Shown: positions 34,443-43,011 of the stretch, one piece after another
Layout: each line of letters begins with the position of its first letter
Position numbering within the stretch: the stretch's first letter is position 1
Assembly: GCA_035633215.1 (NCBI GenBank)
Contig: DASQFI010000067.1
Coordinates: forward strand, 1 to 64,000
Reading direction: 5' to 3'
DNA from: DASQFI01 sp035633215
Lineage (GTDB): Bacteria > Acidobacteriota > Vicinamibacteria > Vicinamibacterales > SCN-69-37
DNA length: 64,000 nucleotides
Notes under the pieces: model-generated
Databases searched by the model: none
Told to the model about the DNA's origin: nothing
The model's input: only the letters and a program-made list of their open reading frames with translations
Translations under genes and position numbers: made by a program

Positions 34443-35780
34443 TCAGAAGCCGAACCGTGGATTGACGGTCGCGCTCGACAGCGCGCCAAAACTGAACGCT
34501 ACTCCGACGCTGACGGAGTACCGGTGCCCGGTCGCGAGCTGTCGCTGCCGCAGCAGCACTTCTTCCTCGGTCGCTTCACCCTTTTCGAGCGTGAACTGAT
34601 CGCGGATGCGTGCGTAGGTCCCGGATCCAGTGAGCGAAAGATTTCTGGTGAGTCGCACACTCAAGTTGCCGAGGAACGTCGTCCGTCTTCGGTCCAGTTC
34701 CTTGAGCTGCTGTGTGAAGACGAACGTGCTGCCGGCTTGACCCCAGGGCTGCCTCAGGCCGAGCGAGACGTTGAGGGTGTGCTGCGCGACCTTCTCGGTC
34801 AGCTTGCCGAAAATCGTCTCGGCCGCAAAGTCATAGTAGGCTTGGCCGGCCAGGTACTGAATCGTGAGACTCCGCCTGGTCGACTCGCCATAGGGAAACA
34901 CGTCGTATTCGACGCCGGATGAAACGCGAGCGACCCGCTTCTCATTCGAAAACGTCGAACTGCCGACCGACGACGCCGCCGCGAGTGAGAAGTGCGGCCC
35001 AAGACTTCTGACGATCAGCGAATCGGCGCTCCAGTCTGACAGACGAGTCTTGATCGTCTCGTCGTCGCTCACTGTGAACGAACTGCGATCTAGCGACCGG
35101 GAGCCGCCGATTCGAATCTTCCAGTTTGCCGTCGTCCTGTTCGCGTTCGCGCTCGCTTCATACGCTCTGTTGGACGAGAGGCGTTCCCCATCGCCGTACG
35201 TCTCGCCGCTGATGTGGAATACCCAGTAATTCCAGCGATCCGTCGGCACTGCCGGGGCAGGCGGGAGACCACGTACGGTGACCTTGAGATCGGGCCCCTC
35301 GATGTACACGATCCTCAACGACGGTGCCGGCGAGACAGGGCGGACCGCAACGTCAAGTTGCGGTCCAACCGACGTCTCCATGGCGTACTCGGCCAGACCA
35401 ATCCTGAGTACCCGCGCGAGCTCGCGGCCGAGGTCGTTGGCCGTTGCCAACGGCGCTGGGGAAAAAGACAGGGCGCGGTCCCGACCGGCAAATCGGCCGC
35501 GCCCGACGAACGTCACGCGCCATCGCCGATCGGCTGACTCGGAGCGCGACGCGACAACGTCGACGTCGGCGGCGGCGGCATCCGCGGTGAACTCGACAAA
35601 CCCCACGTTGGTTTTCAGGAACTCCAGGTCGCATCCGCTGCACGTCAGGCGAACCCGAAGTGCGCCAGTTGCGAGCGGCTGGATCGTTGTTGCGCTCTGC
35701 GCGTGTGCGGTAACGGAGATGGTCGCGACCGTACTGAACAGCAGAATGCCGACGAGAATCTGATGCTTCACAGACGCCAA
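34443..35780 (-). CDS. Outer-membrane beta-barrel-like protein with CxxCDLE motif, copy B
   Basis: Protein of 445 residues, paralogue of the downstream gene. A signal peptide (ILLFSTVATISVTAHAQ) leads to TCSGCDLEFLKTNVGFVEFT, then a barrel region with shared blocks (NVSLGLRQPWG, LLRQRQLATGHRYSVSVGVA) and the C-terminal NPRFGF. The two copies share layout throughout but have diverged clearly, so this is an old tandem duplication. The small secreted protein gene at 36215 is divergently oriented. Confidence 0.7.
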   Translation of the reverse strand: MASVKHQILVGILLFSTVATISVTAHAQSATTIQPLATGALRVRLTCSGCDLEFLKTNVGFVEFTADAAAADVDVVASRSESADRRWRVTFVGRGRFAGRDRALSFSPAPLATANDLGRELARVLRIGLAEYAMETSVGPQLDVAVRPVSPAPSLRIVYIEGPDLKVTVRGLPPAPAVPTDRWNYWVFHISGETYGDGERLSSNRAYEASANANRTTANWKIRIGGSRSLDRSSFTVSDDETIKTRLSDWSADSLIVRSLGPHFSLAAASSVGSSTFSNEKRVARVSSGVEYDVFPYGESTRRSLTIQYLAGQAYYDFAAETIFGKLTEKVAQHTLNVSLGLRQPWGQAGSTFVFTQQLKELDRRRTTFLGNLSVRLTRNLSLTGSGTYARIRDQFTLEKGEATEEEVLLRQRQLATGHRYSVSVGVAFSFGALSSATVNPRFGF

Positions 35781-35886
35781 TAGTTGTTATTCGGTTCAGC
35801 GCGACAGTGTCGATAGTTCGAAACACGCGCGACGGCGCTCGGCTGTCGGCAGGGCCTTGCGAAAACTTGCGACGCTGCTCGAATTT

Positions 35887-35917
35887 GCGAACAAGAACGT
35901 ACGCGAACAAGAACGTA
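35887..35917. repeat. Two direct copies of GCGAACAAGAACGTA
   Basis: Exact 15-bp direct repeats at 35887-35901 and 35903-35917 lie in the 434-bp intergenic region between divergent genes. This region shows no coding potential to me; the repeat could be an operator or slippage product. Confidence 0.55.
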
Positions 35918-36214
35918 AACAGATCGGCCGTTCTCTGCGTCACCGACGCATCGAATTCTGCGGCTGCACAGTCGAAACGGGAATCGCCAGCCGAACGTGT
36001 TCGATCACCTTCGCGATTCTCTTCGCGTACCGAATCTCATCCTGCGCGGCACGCTAGTTGCGCCGCGTGCGGGGTCCGTGACACGGCACGTGACGCTCGA
36101 TTCTGAAACGGCGTCGGCTTTCGGTTGTGATTGAGAGGCTGACGCTCCACTAAGGTGCCGGCTCCGTGGATGGCCGGATTTAAGTGCACCTGGTGAAACA
36201 CGCAAGGAGGAACA

Positions 36215-36481
36215 ATGCGAAAGATGTTATTCGGCGTCGCAGCAGCTGTTCTTATGGTCGGAATCGTCGCACTCTCTGCCGTACCGGTTTCGGCCGGCAT
36301 AACCAAGACCTGCTGGTCGCACGAAGACACCGATGAGTTCCTGGCCGATGGTGTGACGCCAAACCCGGACTTTGGGCAGTTGGTTGCCGTCTGGGCCAAC
36401 GGGGGAGGACATACAAAACACACTGGTGATATCAACCTGGGCCTCACGGATACGTACGCGGCCTGCGTGGCGCTGCAGTAA
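36215..36481 (+). CDS. Small secreted protein of unknown function
   Basis: Protein of 88 residues with a textbook Sec signal (MRKMLFGVAAAVLMVGIVAL, cleavage near VSA-G). The mature ~60 residues contain two cysteines (KTCWSHED and YAACVALQ) that could form a disulfide, and a Gly/His-rich middle (ANGGGHTKHTGD). A near-consensus AAGGAGG lies 4 bp before the ATG and a strong terminator follows directly, so it is a monocistronic unit built for high expression. No family recognised. Confidence 0.75.
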   Translation: MRKMLFGVAAAVLMVGIVALSAVPVSAGITKTCWSHEDTDEFLADGVTPNPDFGQLVAVWANGGGHTKHTGDINLGLTDTYAACVALQ

Positions 36482-36499
36482 CTGTTCCGACAGCAGCGA

Positions 36500-36543
36500 A
36501 GCCGGCTTGTTTGCCCTCGGGGCGGGCAAGCCGGCTTTTTTTT
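36500..36543 (+). terminator. Rho-independent terminator of the small secreted protein gene
   Basis: AGCCGGCTTG pairs with CAAGCCGGCT, extended by a GCCC/GGGC stem, and is followed by eight T residues, 19 bp after the stop codon. Confidence 0.9.
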
Positions 36544-36558
36544 GCCGGAACCGTCACC

Positions 36559-37245
36559 TCACGTCCCTCCGCGCGCCCGGAAGGCCGCTTCATAGATGAC
36601 CGGCGCGCCGCTCGACAGAGCCCCAGGCGGAGCCCGGTTGTACTCGCTCAGCGGCACGGTCGGATCTCGCACGAATCCAAAGGCGCCGAGCTCAGCGACG
36701 AGCTGTGCCTCGGTGAGGAAGCACTGCGGCCGCCCGGAAAATTGCGTGAACACGAACGGCTCCCCCGGAACCGGCTGTGTGTCGGGAGGAAACGTGTTTC
36801 TCGAGAACGTGAACACGAACAGCGCCGCGCCCGGTCTCGCGACGCGCGCGGCTTCACCGACGGCGCTCCGGAATTCGCCCGCCGAACGCGCGAGGTTCCA
36901 GATGCCGTGCGCGACGACGAAATCGAACATGCGATCGCGCGCGGGAATCCGATCCATCGGGGCAAGCACCGGGTGCACACGATCGGCGACGCGCTCTTCC
37001 CGGGCGCGTTCGGCGGCCGCGGCGAGCATGGGCCAGGACAAGTCCATCCCAACGACATCCCAGCCGAGCCGCGCGAGCGGGACCGCGTTCCTTCCGGCAC
37101 CGCAGCCGATGTCGAGCGCCCGCGTGCCGGGATGCCGCCCGATCTCGCGCCCGGCAAACCGCATCAGGACGTCGTTCGGAAGCGACCGCGCGAACCCCGC
37201 GACGGTCCCGGGCGCGCTCCAGGGCGATCCGGCGAGCGGGTCCAT
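36559..37245 (-). CDS. Class I SAM-dependent methyltransferase
   Basis: Cytoplasmic protein of 228 residues. SAM-binding motif I is ALDIGCGAGRNAVPLA (residues ~43-58), followed by the acidic end of strand 2 (VVGMDLSWPM) and the FDFVVAHGIWNLARS motif. The C-terminal part (PQCFLTEAQLVAELGAFGFV) is typical of small-molecule methyltransferases. Substrate unknown. It is convergent with the small secreted protein gene and divergent from the cupin gene. Confidence 0.82.
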   Translation of the reverse strand: MDPLAGSPWSAPGTVAGFARSLPNDVLMRFAGREIGRHPGTRALDIGCGAGRNAVPLARLGWDVVGMDLSWPMLAAAAERAREERVADRVHPVLAPMDRIPARDRMFDFVVAHGIWNLARSAGEFRSAVGEAARVARPGAALFVFTFSRNTFPPDTQPVPGEPFVFTQFSGRPQCFLTEAQLVAELGAFGFVRDPTVPLSEYNRAPPGALSSGAPVIYEAAFRARGGT

Positions 37246-37279
37246 GATCGGACGATAACATCTGGCCGAGGAGGATCCG

Positions 37280-37612
37280 ATGTCTCAGACGCCCCAGATG
37301 ATTCCGCCGGGAGAAGCCCTCGCCCTCCGGTTGCTCGTCAGCCCGACCGAGCAGGGAATCGCGAGTCGCGTGCTCGCGAAGACCGGCGGCGGCAACCTGA
37401 CGCTCTTCGCGTTCGACGCCGGCCAGGGCCTGACCGAACACACGTCGCCGTTCGAAGCGCTCGTGATGGTGCTGGAAGGCGTCCTGAACCTGACAATCGG
37501 CGGCGCGGCCGTCCGTGCCGCGCCCGGCGCCATCGTCCGGATGCCGGCCGGTGTCCCGCACGCCGTCGACGCGCCCGAGGCCGCACGAATGCTCCTCATC
37601 ATGCTGCGCTGA
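37280..37612 (+). CDS. Small cupin-domain protein
   Basis: Protein of 110 residues, a single cupin barrel. Motif 1 is degenerate (GQGLTEHTSPFEALVMVLEG) and motif 2 is seen in GAIVRMPAGVPHAVDAPE. His and Glu residues at metal-binding positions (EHTSPFE, PHAV) are partly kept. Such proteins often bind small ligands or metals and work in stress or sugar metabolism. GAGGAGG precedes the ATG. It is divergent from the methyltransferase by 34 bp. Confidence 0.8.
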   Translation: MSQTPQMIPPGEALALRLLVSPTEQGIASRVLAKTGGGNLTLFAFDAGQGLTEHTSPFEALVMVLEGVLNLTIGGAAVRAAPGAIVRMPAGVPHAVDAPEAARMLLIMLR

Positions 37613-37777
37613 CGAACGCCGCCGGCGCACCCGCGGGTCCCGGATCTATCGACGGCGCGCAGAGCAATTCTTTCAGGAACCCCACCCACCCGTGTAGCGG
37701 CGCCGTATCGGCTCGGGCAAACCGACCGACCACCACGAACAGCGCGACGTGCATGCGTGCGCGGACGTCTCGCTTCT

Positions 37778-38428
37778 CTACCGTTTCGCGAACGCGAGAA
37801 AGTACTTGTCCGGGAAGAGCTTCACGTCCTCGACCAGCGCGAGCCCTGCCTCCTTCATCCAGGCGGCCAGCTGCTCGCGCGTGACCTGCAGGTTGGGCTG
37901 CTGGCTGTGGGGTCCCTGGCCGCCTTCGTAGTCGATGACGACGATGCGGCCCGACGGCGCGAGATAGCCGGCCAAACTCTTGAGATACGCCGCGCGATTC
38001 TCCACGTGGTGCATCACGTCGTGGAAGAGCGCGACGTCGATGTTCTTCGCCGGCAGCGCCGGGTCGGTGAACTTGCCGAGCACGGTCTCGACGTTCGCCA
38101 CCTGCGCGGCCTCCGCGCGCTTCTTGATCTCGGGGAAGAAGCCGGCGTCGATCTCGACCGCATACACGCGCCCGCGCGGACCCACCGCTTTGGCGAGCGG
38201 TACCTCGAGCAGGCCCGACCCGGCGCCGATGTCGGCGACCGTCTGCCCTGGCTGGAGCTTCAGGGCGGTGACGATCTCGTCGATCTTCATTCCCGCGACG
38301 CGTGCGGGACCGTCCAGCGTCTTGATCCACTCTTCCGCGGGGCGCGACGCGAGCTGCGCCAGCGCGGGCGCGGAGCCCACTGTCAGAAGCGCCACGAGCA
38401 CGAAGCCGAAAGATCGCGGGAATCGCAC
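37778..38428 (-). CDS. Methyltransferase-fold protein with signal peptide
   Basis: Protein of 216 residues. A clear Sec signal (FGFVLVALLTVGSAPALAQ) precedes a class I methyltransferase fold: motif I VADIGAGSGLLEVPLA, acidic strand-2 end VYAVEIDAGF, and DVALFHDVMHHVENRAAYL. It resembles MerR/UbiE-like enzymes, but export would put it where SAM is not known to be available. Homologues with signal peptides occur in Planctomycetota and Acidobacteriota. Confidence 0.8.
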   Translation of the reverse strand: MRFPRSFGFVLVALLTVGSAPALAQLASRPAEEWIKTLDGPARVAGMKIDEIVTALKLQPGQTVADIGAGSGLLEVPLAKAVGPRGRVYAVEIDAGFFPEIKKRAEAAQVANVETVLGKFTDPALPAKNIDVALFHDVMHHVENRAAYLKSLAGYLAPSGRIVVIDYEGGQGPHSQQPNLQVTREQLAAWMKEAGLALVEDVKLFPDKYFLAFAKR

Positions 38429-38470
38429 GACGGTCTCCTTTCTTCGAGCACCAGGCGCCGATCCTAATCC

Positions 38471-38556
38471 CGGAAAGCACTTGACTTGACGTGGTTCGCC
38501 TGCGGCGACGCCCGAGAAACGCGCTTGATTACCACGTCAAGTCAAGTGCCTTTCCG
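38471..38556. repeat. Palindromic element, CACTTGACTTGACGTGGT family, copy 1
   Basis: Left arm 38471-38495 (CGGAAAGCACTTGACTTGAC, GTGGT) and right arm 38531-38556 pair with a single bulged base around a 35-nt spacer. The same arms with an unrelated spacer occur at 43784-43879. Confidence 0.85.
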
Positions 38557-38560
38557 TGTG

Positions 38561-38986
38561 TCAGCGCGCTGCCGCGACGCTTTGCCGAATCTCGTTCACT
38601 CGTTCGCCGGCCGAGGGCAGATCCGCGTGTGGCCGCCATCCTGCAGGGAGGCGGCCGAACACCGCGAGCGCGCGCGTCAGATCGGCACGGCCCGCGCCCG
38701 GCTCGCCAGCCGCCTGCGCCTGCAGGCCCTCCAGATACAGGAGCTCAGCAATCAGCCAGAGCTTCGGCTCGTCCACGTCGTCGCCTGGCGCGAGCCAGAG
38801 GAGGAGCGTCTGCGGGTCGAGCTGTCGGGCCACGTCGAGGTCGAGACCGGACGAACGCGCCATTTCGTGGATCTCGGCTCGCGCCTGATCAGAGTCAGGC
38901 TCACGCCTGAGGAGCCGATTGCGCAGCGCGATCAGCATCTGGCCGAATCGCTCGATCAGACGCAGGATGTAGTCGCGCCGATACAT
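38561..38986 (-). CDS. DUF6483-like helical protein
   Basis: Protein of 141 residues beginning MYRRDYILRLIERFGQMLIA, an N-terminus I associate with the DUF6483 family (short helical proteins starting with a conserved R-D-Y-I-L-R motif). The remainder is helical (RAEIHEMARSSGLDLDVARQ, KLWLIAELLYLEGLQAQAAG), TPR-like in appearance. Function unknown. The ATG at 38986 is chosen because sequence further upstream lies in the inverted-repeat block. Its stop is five bases from the palindrome at 38471. Confidence 0.65.
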   Translation of the reverse strand: MYRRDYILRLIERFGQMLIALRNRLLRREPDSDQARAEIHEMARSSGLDLDVARQLDPQTLLLWLAPGDDVDEPKLWLIAELLYLEGLQAQAAGEPGAGRADLTRALAVFGRLPAGWRPHADLPSAGERVNEIRQSVAAAR

Positions 38987-39019
38987 GCGTCCAGCATAGG
39001 CCAGTGTGCCGGTCCTGCC

Positions 39020-39300
39020 GAGCAGTCCCGTACGTGTCGCAGACGAGTGCCGAGTCGCGCCGACGGAGAGGTGGGGCCGTGCGCGGCCTCCGCGGCCAGG
39101 CCGCTCGAAAACCGCGCCGCCCTCCGCTCGGCTTGCGTACTGACGCTGACGCGCCAGTCCGAAGGTAGACGGACATGGCGCGGCAATCCTTCGCTCCTGG
39201 CGGAGCGGTTTTCGTGCTTTCGCCGATCGCGGCCGGCCGAGTCGGCCGCGCACGGCCCTACCCCTCCGTCGGCAACGCGTGTCATTCGCTCGTGTCTGCC
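39020..39300. repeat. Large palindromic element 1
   Basis: A stem of ~30 bp pairs 39059-39088 with 39244-39273 (GCCGACGGAGAGGTGGGGCC against its near-complement, few mismatches). The centre contains the motif GTCCGAAGGTAGACGGAC at 39157-39174. No coding potential is evident. Confidence 0.65.
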
Positions 39301-39359
39301 GAGCAAGGTCAGCACTGCTCACTCCAGGAAGCACTTAGCGACACGCCCCAATAGAGGCA

Positions 39360-39630
39360 AGACTGATGTTCGCGGAGGACACGGGACAACTGGCGGGTAT
39401 GGCCGGGGGAGGGGCACGCGGCGCGCGTGCCGACTCGGCCTGACGCGAGGCGCGACAGGTCGAACCCGCCGCCGGCCGCAGCGACGGATTGCCGCGCCGC
39501 GTCCGTCTACCTTCGGACCGGCGCGTGAGCGGCAGACCGCAATCCGAGCGGAGGGCGGCAAGGGTTCGAGCGTCACGGCCGCGGAGGCCGCGCGCCGCGT
39601 GCCCCTTCCCCGACACCACTCGGTACTCTG
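39360..39630. repeat. Large palindromic element 2, inverted relative to element 1
   Basis: Arms 39404-39427 and 39589-39612 (GGGGCACGCGGCGCGCG core) pair with one mismatch. The centre holds GTCCGTCTACCTTCGGAC (39501-39518), the reverse complement of the element-1 motif, within ~75 bp of similarity that includes CCGCCCTCCGCTCGG and GGCGCGGCAATCC. Confidence 0.65.
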
Positions 39631-39697
39631 ACAGTGACGGCTGAGATGACCGACGTGAAAGGGAGAGCGCTTGCGCCCTTTTTGGGCAAAGCCACCC

Positions 39698-39964
39698 TCA
39701 CCTGCCGGCGTTTCGCGAGGCGAGGAACTCGACGCGAGCGGGACAGTGGTCGCCTTTCACCAGGTCGCAGAGGCAGTCCTCGCCGTCCCGCATCGCGCCG
39801 CAGTTGTCGCAGACGTAATCGACGTGGCAGCGCACGTTCTCCTCCGTGGATCGGCGTCCCCACATCTCGGTCACTGGGGTCGACACCTGGTCGGTCGCCA
39901 CGACCCGCCGGCGCCAGGCATGATGCTCCCACTGAAAGTTCAGAAAACGCGTGGTGCAGCTCAT
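39698..39964 (-). CDS. Small cysteine-rich (zinc-ribbon-like) protein
   Basis: Protein of 88 residues with a strong GAGGAGGAG ribosome-binding site before the ATG. Cysteines cluster in the C-terminal half: RCHVDYVCDNCGAMRDGEDC followed by LC and HC. The CxxC plus a later CxC/HC arrangement suggests a zinc site. No family recognised. Confidence 0.55.
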   Translation of the reverse strand: MSCTTRFLNFQWEHHAWRRRVVATDQVSTPVTEMWGRRSTEENVRCHVDYVCDNCGAMRDGEDCLCDLVKGDHCPARVEFLASRNAGR

Positions 39965-40368
39965 GACTCCTCCTCAGGCTGTCGCTCGCACCTCGACGAC
40001 GCGAGCGGACCTGCCGCGGCAAGTCGGTACATCGTCTGCGGTGCAAGACGTGCTCCAGACAGGTGGGACCGCCGGTCGAGGGATCCGCCGTCCCGCCGCG
40101 GAGTCTTCGACGCAGGTGCGGGATGTCCCGCGCTGCCGCGCGAAATCCGGCACCGGGCGGGGGGTTTGCTGTGAGTTTCAGCGGATCGGATTTCGACCGG
40201 CCGTTGCTTCCGCCGGTACCCGCCGATCGCGGATCTGATCCAGCCGCCGCATGCAGGTCGTCATGCCCTGCAATCGTTTAGTCAGGCTCAGCAGTGCGGC
40301 AGCTGACCGCCCAGGAACTCTGCGGCTTCGCGGGCTGATGCTACGATGACCCCGCCTCGTCTCCCCAG
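39965..40368. other. 404-bp stretch without a recognised gene
   Basis: Both strands were examined. No frame reads like a protein and no strong palindrome is seen. The final ~30 bp before the ATG at 40369 contain TACGAT, a possible weak -10 for the kinase gene. Confidence 0.4.
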
Positions 40369-43011
40369 ATGATCGGGACAACACTCGGCCAATATCGCAT
40401 CGTCAGCTTCCTTGGACGCGGAGGCATGGGCGAGGTCTATCTCGCTGAAGACACCAGGCTCGGGCGTGAGGTCGCCCTCAAAACTCTGCCGCCTCTTGCC
40501 GTTTCCAAAACCGAATTCCGCGAGCGCCTCGAGCGCGAAGCGAAGGCCATCGCCGCCATCAATCACCCCAATATCGTCACGATCCACTCGGTCGAGGACT
40601 GCGGCGGCGTGCGGTTCATCACGATGGAGCTCGTGCGCGGGAAATCGCTCGGCGAGCTCATCCCGGCTGCCGGCTGGCCGCTCAATCGCGTCCTCGACGT
40701 CGCCGTCCCGCTCGCCGACGCCGTCGCCGCCGCGCACCAGCAGGGGATCACGCACCGAGACCTGAAGCCCGGCAACGTCATGCTGGGTGACGACGGGCGC
40801 GTGAAGGTGCTGGACTTCGGCCTCGCCAGGCTCGGTCCGGAGACCGCTCTCGACGCCGAGTCTCTCACGCGGCAGATCACTCAGGCCGGACAAGTGCTGG
40901 GAACCGTCTCGTACATGTCGCCGGAGCAGGCCCAGGGGCATTCCGTCGATCATCGATCCGACGTTTTTTCACTCGGCATCATGCTGTTCGAGATGGCGAC
41001 GGGGCGCCGCCCGTTCGAAGGCGCCAGCGTGCCAGGAACGATGGCCGCGATCATCGAATCGCCCCCGCGCCCGCTCGACGCACTCAAGCCCGACCTTCCC
41101 GACGAGTTCGCCCGCATCCTGAGGCGTTGTCTCGGCAAGGAGCCTGCGCGTCGATATCAGAGTGCGCTCGACCTTCGCAACGACCTCGACGATCTCCGGC
41201 AGACGATCGCATCGACCTCATCAGCCGAAGTTCAGGCCAGACGCGTCGGCGGGCCTGCCCCGCCGAAGCTCCGAAGGAGCGAAGGCGGGTGGAAGTGGGT
41301 GGCCGCAGCGGTGGTTTTCGGTGGCGCTGGCGCTTTGCTGGGGAGCGCGCTGCAAATCGGCGATGCCGTCGGGACGGCGTCACTCTTCGATGGCCGCTTT
41401 CGGCGCCTCACATCGCAGTCGGGCGAAGAGCTGTACCCGGGCCTGTCGGCAGACGGCGAGTTCCTCGTGTATGCGAGCCGAGCGGCGGGCAACTGGGACG
41501 TGTACCTGAAACGGGTGCGTGGTGAGAAACCCATCAATCTGACGGAGGACTCGCCCGCCGACGACACGCAGCCCGCTTTCTCGCCCGACGGCAGGTTCAT
41601 CGCCTTCCGCTCGGAGCGGGCCGGAGGCGGCGTGTTTGTGATGGGAGCCACCGGCGAAAACGTCAGGAAGCTGGCCGACGAGGGATTCAACCCCGCCTGG
41701 TCCGCTGATGGCACCGAGCTCGCCTATACCATCGAGGGCTTCTCCGAGCCGTTCAGCCGGGGCCCCATTCCGAGCGGACTGTGGGCGGTCTCGGTCGCGA
41801 CGGGTTCGAAGCGTCTGATCACTCGAGGTGACGCCGTCCAGGCGTCCTGGTCCCCGCGTGGCGATCGGATCGCCTACTGGGGCGTCCATCTCGGCGGGCA
41901 ACGTGACATCTGGACCATTCCGGCTGCCGGAGGCGATCCCGTCCAGGTGACGCGCGACACGGCCGTCGATTGGAATCCCGTGTGGTCTCCAGACGGGGCA
42001 TCCCTGTACTTCGCCAGCGACCGTGGAGGCAGCATGAACCTCTGGCGGGTGGCGATCGACACCCGGACAGGCGCACCGCAAGGGGAACCGCAGCCGGCCA
42101 CGACGCCGTCGGGGTACACGCAGCACGCTGGATTCTCCCGCGATGGCCGGTCGATGGCCTACGTCGAGGTCATCAACCGGATCAATCTCCAGCAGGTCGC
42201 CTTCGACCCGAGCCGTGTCCAACCCTCCACCGCACGGGTCTGGATTACACAGGGCGCCAGGCCCATCAAGAACCCAGACGTCTCCCCCGATGGCGAGTGG
42301 ATTGTGTTCGACTCGATCACCGACAGTCAGGAAGATCTGTTCATCGTCAGCCGGACCGGTACACGTCTGCGGCAACTGACCAACGACGCCTACAAGGATC
42401 GTGCGGCGCGCTGGTCGCCAGACGCCAGCCGAATCGCGTTCCTGTCGGATCGGAGCGGGCGTTACGAGTGCTGGTCCGTCAATCCGGACGGAAGCAGCCT
42501 GAAGCAGCTCACTTTCACGTCTGGGCCGCGGCAGGCGCAGGCGCCTTTCTGGTCGCCGGACGGGTCCCGCCTTGCCTGCAACATGCAGAACGGGGCGCCG
42601 ATCGTCATTGACCCCCGGCGGAGCTGGAATGAGCAGACGCCCGAAGTGGCGGCGCCGGGCCGCAACCCCGAAACAGTGTTCTTCGCGTGGTCGTGGTCGC
42701 CCGACGACCGCTCGCTGGTCGGGCGATCGGCCACGAGTGCCATCATCAGTTTTGCGCTCGGCGCCGACCGGTTCCACGAGCTCGCCGCCGCGGGAGCCTT
42801 CCCGGTCTGGCTGCGCGACGGTCGTCACGTCCTGTTCAGGCGCGAGCGTGCGCTCTACCTGGCGAGCACCGACGGGAAGGAGGTCACTGAAGTGTTGTCG
42901 GTGGCGCCGGACATGCTCCACTCGTTCACGATCTCTCGCGACAACAGGACGCTCTATCTTGCGGTGTCGACGAGCGAAGCCGACGTCTGGGCCGCGTCGC
43001 TGCGGAAATGA
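40369..43011 (+). CDS. Membrane Ser/Thr protein kinase with PD40 propeller (full-length paralogue of the gene at the left edge)
   Basis: Protein of 880 residues. Kinase domain: GRGGMGEVYLAED, ATP lysine K38, HRDLKPGNVM (Asp131), DFGLAR (Asp149), MSPEQAQGHSVDHRSDVFSL. A membrane helix lies at about residues 309-330 (VAAAVVFGGAGALLGSAL), then an extracytoplasmic propeller with repeats like FSPDGRFIAFRSERAGGGVF and WSPDASRIAFLSDRSGRYEC. From the C-lobe to the stop it is nearly the same as 2-1954, differing mainly in the juxtamembrane linker, where this copy contains a repeat-coded APPKLRRSEGG in place of GSTHW. Catalytic residues intact. Confidence 0.92.
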   Translation: MIGTTLGQYRIVSFLGRGGMGEVYLAEDTRLGREVALKTLPPLAVSKTEFRERLEREAKAIAAINHPNIVTIHSVEDCGGVRFITMELVRGKSLGELIPAAGWPLNRVLDVAVPLADAVAAAHQQGITHRDLKPGNVMLGDDGRVKVLDFGLARLGPETALDAESLTRQITQAGQVLGTVSYMSPEQAQGHSVDHRSDVFSLGIMLFEMATGRRPFEGASVPGTMAAIIESPPRPLDALKPDLPDEFARILRRCLGKEPARRYQSALDLRNDLDDLRQTIASTSSAEVQARRVGGPAPPKLRRSEGGWKWVAAAVVFGGAGALLGSALQIGDAVGTASLFDGRFRRLTSQSGEELYPGLSADGEFLVYASRAAGNWDVYLKRVRGEKPINLTEDSPADDTQPAFSPDGRFIAFRSERAGGGVFVMGATGENVRKLADEGFNPAWSADGTELAYTIEGFSEPFSRGPIPSGLWAVSVATGSKRLITRGDAVQASWSPRGDRIAYWGVHLGGQRDIWTIPAAGGDPVQVTRDTAVDWNPVWSPDGASLYFASDRGGSMNLWRVAIDTRTGAPQGEPQPATTPSGYTQHAGFSRDGRSMAYVEVINRINLQQVAFDPSRVQPSTARVWITQGARPIKNPDVSPDGEWIVFDSITDSQEDLFIVSRTGTRLRQLTNDAYKDRAARWSPDASRIAFLSDRSGRYECWSVNPDGSSLKQLTFTSGPRQAQAPFWSPDGSRLACNMQNGAPIVIDPRRSWNEQTPEVAAPGRNPETVFFAWSWSPDDRSLVGRSATSAIISFALGADRFHELAAAGAFPVWLRDGRHVLFRRERALYLASTDGKEVTEVLSVAPDMLHSFTISRDNRTLYLAVSTSEADVWAASLRK
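41258..41289. repeat. CCGCCGAAGCTCCGAAGGAGCGAAGG-type palindrome coding for a kinase linker
   Basis: An imperfect inverted repeat (CCCCGCCGAAGCTCC, then GGAGCGAAGGCGGG) in the juxtamembrane linker, absent from the paralogue at 2-1954. It keeps the frame. Confidence 0.75.

Noticed and set aside
38987..39334. N-terminal extension of the DUF6483-like protein
   Set aside because: The extension reads through the large inverted-repeat element and is Arg-rich nonsense; the family N-terminus MYRRDYILRL marks the start at 38986.
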